Shown piece after piece: positions 52,356 through 59,531 of a stretch of 64,000 nt of DNA. How positions within the stretch are numbered: position 1 is the stretch's first letter; every line of letters starts with the position of its first letter. This DNA comes from Paenibacillus oceani. GTDB lineage: Bacteria; Bacillota; Bacilli; Paenibacillales; NBRC-103111. The DNA lies in assembly GCF_014705615.1 (NCBI RefSeq), contig NZ_JACXJA010000017.1:62001-126000 (forward strand). Reading direction: 5' to 3'. The position numbers and the translations under genes are program-made. Under the pieces are notes generated by a model, which was given only the letters and a program-made list of their open reading frames with translations, did not search any database and was not told the origin of the DNA.

Positions 52356-53225
52356 TCAACGGGCCATGCCCGCCGCTTTGTTCACTTTATTGAAAATACC
52401 CAGTATGATACCGAGGAAGACCAGAATGATAACGAAGTAGATCCATGCCAGCGCGCTGGACTGACCGTAATTGGAAGTGGAGATCTGGGTCAGGATCGGG
52501 TTCGTCGGGAACGTGAACAAGTCGACGGTTGTGTAGATCAGATTAAGCAAAATGAACGGTGTCATGCCTGGCAGTGTAATTTTCCAGAACACTTCCCAAG
52601 GCGATGCGCCGTCGATCCGCGCCGCTTCATAAACCGAGCTGCCGATCGTCTGGCGTCCGGCGAGGAAGATCAGAATCTGTACGCCGGAGTACCAGAGAAT
52701 CAGGACGAACGAGCCCATAACGGATACGATCGGTCCGGCCCATGCGCCCGACAAGTTCTGCTGGACGAGAGAGGCGATGTTGTAACGCTCGAGGAAGCCG
52801 ATGTCGCCTTCCCCTTGCGTCATAAACTCCCGTACGACCTGCCCGGTCGTAAAGATGACGGGCAGGAAAAAGATCGAACGGAAGACCGATCTTCCCGGGA
52901 ACTTCTGATTCAGCATGATCGCGATGAGCAGCGAGAAGACGAGAATGATCGGGATCATGATGAGCGCTTGCCGTAAAAACGGGAACAGCTGATTGTACAA
53001 AATAGCGCCGTTCTCAAGCAGGATATATTTGTAATGCTTCAGCCCGACGGGAACGATCTCGATCCCGGTACCCAGGATACGCACCTGATGGAAACTCATG
53101 TAGAGCGAGTAGCCGAGAGGGAACGCCATAAAGGCAAAAAATCCGAGTATCCATGGTGCAATAAATAACGAGCCTTCAATCTTGCGGATATGATTGGCCG
53201 CTAATCGTTTCTTTTTGACTGTCAT
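52356..53225 (-). CDS. Sugar ABC transporter permease (MalF/UgpA type), second pair
   Basis: 289 residues. GSLFIAPWILGFFAFMAFPL opens the first helix, and the EAA loop is EAARIDGASPWEVFWKITLP. Its ATG overlaps the stop of the DUF5696 gene (ATGA), and it is followed by its partner after 19 bases. With 51368 it forms a second permease pair in the same operon as 57646-59531. Confidence 0.94.
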   Translation of the reverse strand: MTVKKKRLAANHIRKIEGSLFIAPWILGFFAFMAFPLGYSLYMSFHQVRILGTGIEIVPVGLKHYKYILLENGAILYNQLFPFLRQALIMIPIILVFSLLIAIMLNQKFPGRSVFRSIFFLPVIFTTGQVVREFMTQGEGDIGFLERYNIASLVQQNLSGAWAGPIVSVMGSFVLILWYSGVQILIFLAGRQTIGSSVYEAARIDGASPWEVFWKITLPGMTPFILLNLIYTTVDLFTFPTNPILTQISTSNYGQSSALAWIYFVIILVFLGIILGIFNKVNKAAGMAR

Positions 53226-55480
53226 GGCGTGGTCCCTCCTTTCACGATCAAGTAGTCGAGCGGCTGAACGGTAATGCTGCCGTTGCGGTACGTTTGAGTG
53301 CCGTAGTTAACGATGATCCGCTTGCCGCCGGCATAAGTCGTTTCTTTCACTTCCGGCGCCAGTTCGCGGTGATTAATGATGAACTTGTCTTGCACATCGC
53401 CGAGCGCTTCGTTTACTTTTTGATATTCCTTCACCGCTTCCGCCTCCCAGTCGCGGTAATCCGGGCTGTACGGGTGAAGGTCGGTGTTGGCGTATTTGAA
53501 CTGTTCGGCGTTCTCGTACAGGAACATGAACGACGGTGCCGAGCCGTATTCCAGATCGCGCAGGAACTGCTTCTGGTATTCGTCGCGGTTGTTGGCCGCG
53601 AACGACGTATAGGAGACAAGTCCGTGCAGCGAGATTTGAGCGAACGGGATCGCCGTATCCGAGAACGAGTCGAACGAATAGTCGTCGGACAAACCGTCGA
53701 TCGCGCTGACGTACGGAACCGCGAAAAAGTTCGTGTGATTCGCGAACGGAGTGTTCGCACCGCGTACGTCGAGACCGCCGTCTCGGAATTTTTTCAGATA
53801 CGATTGCTGCAGCTTGCGGTTTTCTTCCCGGCTCGCCGGATAGTTCGTGTTGAAGTCGCTGAATACGTCGGCTCCGATCCCTTCCGCGGTAATGCCGGTT
53901 GCTCCGAGATCCTTGATGTACGTAATCTCGCGGTCTAACAGCGAACCGAGGAAGCCCATGCTGACCAGCCGTCCCATCACCGTACCGCCGAGGTCGCGCA
54001 ATCCGTGACGGTTCCGGTTGAACTTGCCGGCATCCGTGTTATTGAACGCGTAGTTCGTATTCAGGTAAACCGGAATGTCGAGCGTTCGGGCGTACTGGGT
54101 GAACTGCTTCATCCCTTCGACGCCGCCGAGCCGCTTGTCGACCCGCAGCGGTGCGCCCAGGGCGTTGTAGCCGTCTTCCTGCCAGCCCAAGTAGTTGACG
54201 ACCATATTGTCGAGCCCGAGCCCGTACAGCCGCTGGACCATCTTCATAGCGTCCGAGGTGGACGTCGTCTTCAAGTAGCGGTCGGTGATCAGTCCGTCTT
54301 CCTGCACAGCGCCGATAATGTTGACGAGCATCGGCATTTTGTTGCTTTTCGGCGTAATCGTCTTCAAGTCGTGCGTCTTGATTAAATATTCGCGGTAGCG
54401 TTCCGCCATGCCGACATAGTTGGCTTTCGGCTTATCCAGAAGCACATAGCGGACGGCACGGTCGCCTCCGAAGCGTTCGTCCTTGTTGTAAGTCGTAAAG
54501 GAACGGTTTTTGGCTTCGTTCGTTACTTGCCGATACGTGGAACGGTAGTTTTGCTGACCGGTGATCCAGTTGTATCCGCTGAATACGCCCGATGGAGATC
54601 CGACGATCTCGACTTGCTCGGCGCCGTCCTCGACGATCGCGAGGTAAGCGCGGTCTTGCGATTTGGCTCCGTAGACAGGCATAACGACCTGATTGCGGGA
54701 GTTAGGCTCGCTGTTTACTTTAAACGACAAGTCTTGGCCGTAAATCGGCTCCTGGTAGATCCGGTTGACGTTCGTGCTGTTCGGGTCGTAAGGAATCAGG
54801 GCCCCCGAGCCGTCCGGTACGAACAAGTAGCCGTCCTGGCCTTCGGAACGCTCCGCTCCGAAGAACGGGTACAGTCTGACCCAGATCAGGCTGAGCTTGC
54901 CTTCCTTGACTCCGGAATCGATGATTTTGGTGACGACGGAATCGCCGTCCACTTTTACTTCGATCGGTATCGTAATTTCTTTCGACGGCATGTCGAACGT
55001 CAAGCGGAAGCCGCCGTCGATTGTAGCGATGTCCTTGATCTCTCCGCGCTCTTCCAGCAGGTTGGACTCTTTCGGCTGGGACAGCTTGCCGGACAGATCG
55101 ATGTAACGGAACATGACGGGGGAGCGAAGATGCACCCGCCACTGGCCTTCCTGCGTTTCGTTAGCCCATTGGTCCGGGCTCGGATAAGACCGCCATACGT
55201 TGCCGTTGCGTTTGTCGACTACGGCGAAATGTCCCGACGCCGCATCCATTTTCAGCTCCAGCTGAGGAGTCTGGGCAACCGTCTTCATATTGGCGTCGTT
55301 CGGCAGCTCGGCCGGTCCCTTGTCGACCTTCACAGCCCCGGGAGCCGCTACGGCGGCCGCTTCGGCCGCCTGTCTGCCTAGCGTACCCGTATCGAGACGG
55401 GTCAGGACGAAGATGGCGAGCGCCACGACTAGTACGATAATGACCCAAGCCGTTACCGGTATGCGTTTGATAACCGTCAC
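53222..55480 (-). CDS. DUF5696-type membrane-anchored protein, possible glycoside hydrolase fold
   Basis: 752 residues. One N-terminal membrane helix (TAWVIIVLVVALAIFVLT) anchors an extracellular part. Residues about 65-340 look like beta-sandwich. Residues about 370-650 alternate strands and helices like a TIM barrel (MVVNYLGWQEDGYNALG, IPVYLNTNYAF, GATGITAEGIGADVFSDFN, GLDVRGANTPF), with acidic residues at strand ends as in glycoside hydrolases. The end is a short beta region. I recognise the chain as DUF5696-like but recall no assigned function. Both neighbours overlap it by four bases, so it is locked into the transporter operon. Confidence 0.75.
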   Translation of the reverse strand: MTVIKRIPVTAWVIIVLVVALAIFVLTRLDTGTLGRQAAEAAAVAAPGAVKVDKGPAELPNDANMKTVAQTPQLELKMDAASGHFAVVDKRNGNVWRSYPSPDQWANETQEGQWRVHLRSPVMFRYIDLSGKLSQPKESNLLEERGEIKDIATIDGGFRLTFDMPSKEITIPIEVKVDGDSVVTKIIDSGVKEGKLSLIWVRLYPFFGAERSEGQDGYLFVPDGSGALIPYDPNSTNVNRIYQEPIYGQDLSFKVNSEPNSRNQVVMPVYGAKSQDRAYLAIVEDGAEQVEIVGSPSGVFSGYNWITGQQNYRSTYRQVTNEAKNRSFTTYNKDERFGGDRAVRYVLLDKPKANYVGMAERYREYLIKTHDLKTITPKSNKMPMLVNIIGAVQEDGLITDRYLKTTSTSDAMKMVQRLYGLGLDNMVVNYLGWQEDGYNALGAPLRVDKRLGGVEGMKQFTQYARTLDIPVYLNTNYAFNNTDAGKFNRNRHGLRDLGGTVMGRLVSMGFLGSLLDREITYIKDLGATGITAEGIGADVFSDFNTNYPASREENRKLQQSYLKKFRDGGLDVRGANTPFANHTNFFAVPYVSAIDGLSDDYSFDSFSDTAIPFAQISLHGLVSYTSFAANNRDEYQKQFLRDLEYGSAPSFMFLYENAEQFKYANTDLHPYSPDYRDWEAEAVKEYQKVNEALGDVQDKFIINHRELAPEVKETTYAGGKRIIVNYGTQTYRNGSITVQPLDYLIVKGGTTP

Positions 55481-57618
55481 CGCAGCCTCACCTCCTGGTA
55501 AACTTCATACACGAAGTCCTTCAGATCGCTGCTGAGACCCAAGATAACGAGCAGGAGCACGGCCAGGATAAAGAAAGCCAGGATCGACAGCACCAGGTTG
55601 ACGATCGTTTCTCCGACCGAGTAGTTTTGCAGCGACTGGACTTTCCAGAAAAACATAAGCCCTGCCCACAGATACATCATGTTAAGAATAAAATCATAGA
55701 TCGCCAGCTCGGAATTCGTCATAATATTCGAAATGATCGCAATCGGGATCCCGACCAGGATGACCGGCATCAGCGCGTAGGCGCTGCCGACGAACACGTC
55801 CTTGAAGCGGCCTTCACCGCGATAAATCGAGCTGACCAGGTAGTTCGAGACGACCCAGCCGATCCAGATCAGCGCGAACTGCAAAAAGTGCGAGAGCACG
55901 TTGAACCGGTTCAAGTCGGTCATGTTAAACGAAAAGCTGGTGTACAGCCGCATGATGACCAGAGATGCGTAAGCGCACGCCAGAACGGCAAGCGCGCTCC
56001 AGTATCCGCCTTTGTTCTCGTAGCGGAGAGCGGTGAAGCCGTCGATCGGATGCTTCAGCAGGTAGAACATATGCCGGAACTGTACGGCGGCCGAATTTTG
56101 CGACCGTTTGCGGTTTTTCCAGGCATTCCGCCATTTGGTTTTACGGGTCAGCCGTTCGAATAAGGCAAGACCGATTACGAGCACAAGCACGATGGTAGCC
56201 ATCAGCGAGAAGTTTTTCTGGAACCATTGAAGCCGGATTTGCCAGAACGCATTGGAAAATCCTTTGTGGTCTTCGGCACGTTTGAACAAATCGCGTGCTT
56301 CCTCGTAATTGCCCTGCTTGTAGGCGGCTTTTGCAAGACCGAGCATGGCCGGCGAGAAGTTGGCGTTCAGGCGCAGCACTTCGCGCCATGGGCCTTCGCT
56401 CTCTTCGTAACGGCCGGCAAGCGTCAGCTTGTTCGCCTCGTTCACTTTTATGCCGAATTCCGACAGTCTGAAAATTTGGACGACGCCTTCCTGGCCGTCG
56501 AGCAAATACAAATCGTTACGCGAGCTAGCGTCGAGGGCGACCGGATTTTTCATCAGGCCGAGCTGAGTCGTATTCGCCGAGGACGGGCCTGCCCAGAAGA
56601 ACAACAGATTTCCGTTCGCGTCGTACTGGTTAATATATTTGTACGAAGAGTCGATCGCCGTAATGTTGCCGTTGGAATCGACGGCAAGGTCGATCAGCTG
56701 CGGCGTCACTTGTCCGCCAGTTGCGAACCGGATATCCATTCTCCGGACTTCGCCGTATACGTCCGTATCGGTTTTGAGCAAGTTCATGCCCCGGATGCTC
56801 AGCTTTTTGATCTGATTTTTCTTGATGCCTTGCCCGGCCGTGGTCGTGTACATGAACCCGTCGTTATCAACGGCGACGCTGCTGATCGCGCCCGGAAGCT
56901 TGCTAATCTCATTCGCGTACATTTCCTTCGTATAGAGCAGGCGTTTCATTGCGTCCAGCGGAGAGAACACTGTGGCGTTGGCCCCGTAGAAGCTTTGGAA
57001 GTTGCCTTCCGGATCGAGCTGCAGCAGACCTTGGTAGCCGCCGAGTACGGCGATGTACAGAAATCCGCGCTTGTCGACGACGAGCCGGGTCGGATCGTAC
57101 TTGAACGCTTCCGGAATAAACTTGGAAGGCGGTCTGCCGTATTCTTTGGTAGATCCGTCCTTGTTCACGCGCACGACCCGCTTGTTGCCGGTGTCGGCGA
57201 TGTAGATGATGCCGTCGTCCGTAACGAAGACGCCTTCCGGTTTGTTCAGCGGCTTGCCTTCAACAGTAGCTTCGATGTAACGAATCCATTTGCCGTTGGA
57301 ATCGAATTGGACGATCCGGTTATTGCCGGTATCGGCTACATAGATGTTATCGCTTTTATCGATAAAAATATCTTTCGGGTTTTGCAGCGGCGAAGCTTTG
57401 GTAGCTCCCGGTTTGTCTTTATCCGGCACGGTTAAGTCTTTGCCGAATATTCCGACCGGAGTATACGCCGGCTGCGTCCAGATCAGGCGTCCTTGCTTCT
57501 CCTTGGAGTTCGTCCAGTACGGCACTTCCGCAAATGCGGTCATCGGCATCACCGCGACGGCAACAGCCAAAGTCAGGACGAGAAGCATCAGGATCCGCCG
57601 GCTTTTATTCAGGTTCAT
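55477..57618 (-). CDS. NHL-repeat / TPR / Yip1-domain membrane protein
   Basis: 713 residues. A signal or membrane segment (MLLVLTLAVAVAVMPMTAFA) precedes NHL-type beta-propeller repeats (NPKDIFIDKSDNIYVADTGN, KPEGVFVTDDGIIYIADTGN and later ones) to about residue 390. Two TPR-like helices (LAGRYEESEGPWREVL, AAYKQGNYEEARDLF), a membrane helix near 475 and a C-terminal multi-helix Yip1 domain (about 525-705) complete it. The propeller should be extracellular. It starts behind GGAGG and overlaps DUF5696 by four bases. Its role in the operon is unknown; carbohydrate or cell-wall contact is an inference. Confidence 0.82.
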   Translation of the reverse strand: MNLNKSRRILMLLVLTLAVAVAVMPMTAFAEVPYWTNSKEKQGRLIWTQPAYTPVGIFGKDLTVPDKDKPGATKASPLQNPKDIFIDKSDNIYVADTGNNRIVQFDSNGKWIRYIEATVEGKPLNKPEGVFVTDDGIIYIADTGNKRVVRVNKDGSTKEYGRPPSKFIPEAFKYDPTRLVVDKRGFLYIAVLGGYQGLLQLDPEGNFQSFYGANATVFSPLDAMKRLLYTKEMYANEISKLPGAISSVAVDNDGFMYTTTAGQGIKKNQIKKLSIRGMNLLKTDTDVYGEVRRMDIRFATGGQVTPQLIDLAVDSNGNITAIDSSYKYINQYDANGNLLFFWAGPSSANTTQLGLMKNPVALDASSRNDLYLLDGQEGVVQIFRLSEFGIKVNEANKLTLAGRYEESEGPWREVLRLNANFSPAMLGLAKAAYKQGNYEEARDLFKRAEDHKGFSNAFWQIRLQWFQKNFSLMATIVLVLVIGLALFERLTRKTKWRNAWKNRKRSQNSAAVQFRHMFYLLKHPIDGFTALRYENKGGYWSALAVLACAYASLVIMRLYTSFSFNMTDLNRFNVLSHFLQFALIWIGWVVSNYLVSSIYRGEGRFKDVFVGSAYALMPVILVGIPIAIISNIMTNSELAIYDFILNMMYLWAGLMFFWKVQSLQNYSVGETIVNLVLSILAFFILAVLLLVILGLSSDLKDFVYEVYQEVRLR

Positions 57619-57645
57619 GGTCAGACCTCCGAATCAGTCTAGTCC

Positions 57646-58560
57646 TTATTTAATGCCGGAATGTGCCATCGTGGCGATGACTTTCCGCTGGTAGAACAAG
57701 AAGAACAGCAGGTTAGGCAGGAAGAGGACGAGTGTAGCCGCCGCTGCCGCGCCTTGTCTTGCTACTGCGTTCGCCGCTCCGCCAAGAATCGTCTGGAGGA
57801 AAAACGGGAACGTCTTCATCGCTTCGTCCTGCATGAACAAGCGGGACGGTTCGATGTTGCTCCAAGCGCCTTGGAACGTCAGGATCGAAACCGTGGCGAC
57901 GGCCGGCATAATCATCGGAATGACGATCTTATAAAACACGGTCCATTCGCGGGCGCCGTCCATTTTGGCCGCCTCTAGCAGTTCGTTCGGCACCTGGTCG
58001 ACGAACTGCTTCATCAGGAATACGCTGACCGGGGCCGCCAAGTACGGAAGCAGATGGCCCAGATAGTTATTCATGATGCCCAGCTTCGATACGACGAGGT
58101 AACGCGGAATTCCTACGGTCTCGCTCGCGAACATCAGTGTCAGAATGATCGTCGCGAACAAGAAGTTATGCCCGGGAAACTTGTGCTTGGACAGCGGGTA
58201 AGCGCACAGGGCGCTGACGATCACGACACCGATAACGGTGAGCGCAGTCGCTATGATACTGTTGAACAAATACCGGGTAACCGGCACTACGGAGTTGCTC
58301 GACAGGGTGAACAATTCGATAAAGTTTTGCAAGGTCGGCTCCTCCACATAGATGCGTGGCGGAAAAATAAACAGTTCATGAAACGGCTTCAAGGAATGCG
58401 CGAATATAAACACCAGCGGGATGAGCATAAAAATCGCTAGCAGTGTTAAGATGACAATCAGCACTTTTTGAAAGCCGTCGATTCGATTCAGCTTATTTTT
58501 TCTTTTGAGCCGCATCGATGTCCAGAGACGCTTTACCGGGTTGGGGGCGCTAGCAGCCAT
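57646..58560 (-). CDS. Sugar ABC transporter permease (MalG type), first pair
   Basis: 304 residues with six helices and the EAA loop EAAKMDGAREWTVFYKIVIP. Its ATG overlaps the stop of the upstream permease (TAATG). A 27-base gap separates it from the NHL/Yip1 gene. Confidence 0.94.
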   Translation of the reverse strand: MAASAPNPVKRLWTSMRLKRKNKLNRIDGFQKVLIVILTLLAIFMLIPLVFIFAHSLKPFHELFIFPPRIYVEEPTLQNFIELFTLSSNSVVPVTRYLFNSIIATALTVIGVVIVSALCAYPLSKHKFPGHNFLFATIILTLMFASETVGIPRYLVVSKLGIMNNYLGHLLPYLAAPVSVFLMKQFVDQVPNELLEAAKMDGAREWTVFYKIVIPMIMPAVATVSILTFQGAWSNIEPSRLFMQDEAMKTFPFFLQTILGGAANAVARQGAAAAATLVLFLPNLLFFLFYQRKVIATMAHSGIK

Positions 58561-59531
58561 TACTCATCACCTCGACTTCCAAATAGCCTATGACTGAGCT
58601 TGTTCGCCAGGTACATCATGATCAGCAGGAATACCGAAATCGCCGACGCGTAACCCAGCTCGAAGCGGATATCGCCGTAGTCCTGAATATGGCTCATCAG
58701 AACGTGGCCCGCATATTGCGGCGTCGGGATGGTACCGGACAAAGTCGCTCCGATTTCCCCGGCCTTAAACGTACCAACGATCGCCATTACGGCGCTGAAC
58801 AACATCTGCGGCTTCATGGACGGAATCGTGATATACCAGATTTCCTGCAGCCTGCTCTTGATGCCGTCGATGCGTCCGGCTTCGTACAGTTCTTTGTTGA
58901 CGTTCAGTATACCCGCCAACTGGGCGAGGAAGCCGATCCCCATACTGGCCCATAACGTAACGACGACCATGGAACCCATCAAATATTTAACGTCGGTAAC
59001 CCAGAGGACCGGTTTGTCGATCAGGCCTAACTGGAGGAGAATACTGTTCAAGTAGCCGATCCGGTCGCCGTTCAGCAGCGGGAGCCAGACGGCGGCCAGC
59101 GCCGGACCTGCAACGAGCGAAGGGCTGTAAATGATCAGCGCATACACGGTCCGCGAGAAGCTCGGCAGCTGCGAGATCAGCCAGGCGAGTATGAAGGAGG
59201 CGATGTAGCCTCCCGGCCCGACGAGAATCGCGAACTTGATCGTGTTCGGCAGCGCGTGCTTCAGGAAGATCAAGTCTTGCGACAACAAATACAGGAAGTT
59301 CTGCCAGCCGACGAGCCGCGGCGGCTGCAGCCCGTTGAAATACGTAAAGCTCAGCAGGATCGCCACGATAATCGGAACCAAAATAAATAACGTAAAGCAG
59401 ATGACGAACGGTGCGATAAACAGATAAGACAACCGGTACGACCAGATCAGCTTCATATAGTTTCTCATCCGTGTGCCGAATGCCGGTTTGTTGTTCAGGG
59501 GCACCGAAACACCGGTTTTACTTGTTAACAA
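58560..59531 (-). CDS. Sugar ABC transporter permease (MalF type), first pair
   Basis: About 323 residues. A cytoplasmic head of about 30 residues is followed by six helices, and the EAA-like loop EAGRIDGIKSRLQEIWYITIP carries a Gly where Ala is usual. TTG 59531 was chosen because GGAAGGGG lies 8 bases upstream; TTG 59540 would abut that site. The start overlaps the end of the large binding-protein gene by 14 bases, so translation is coupled. Confidence 0.92.
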   Translation of the reverse strand: MLTSKTGVSVPLNNKPAFGTRMRNYMKLIWSYRLSYLFIAPFVICFTLFILVPIIVAILLSFTYFNGLQPPRLVGWQNFLYLLSQDLIFLKHALPNTIKFAILVGPGGYIASFILAWLISQLPSFSRTVYALIIYSPSLVAGPALAAVWLPLLNGDRIGYLNSILLQLGLIDKPVLWVTDVKYLMGSMVVVTLWASMGIGFLAQLAGILNVNKELYEAGRIDGIKSRLQEIWYITIPSMKPQMLFSAVMAIVGTFKAGEIGATLSGTIPTPQYAGHVLMSHIQDYGDIRFELGYASAISVFLLIMMYLANKLSHRLFGSRGDE

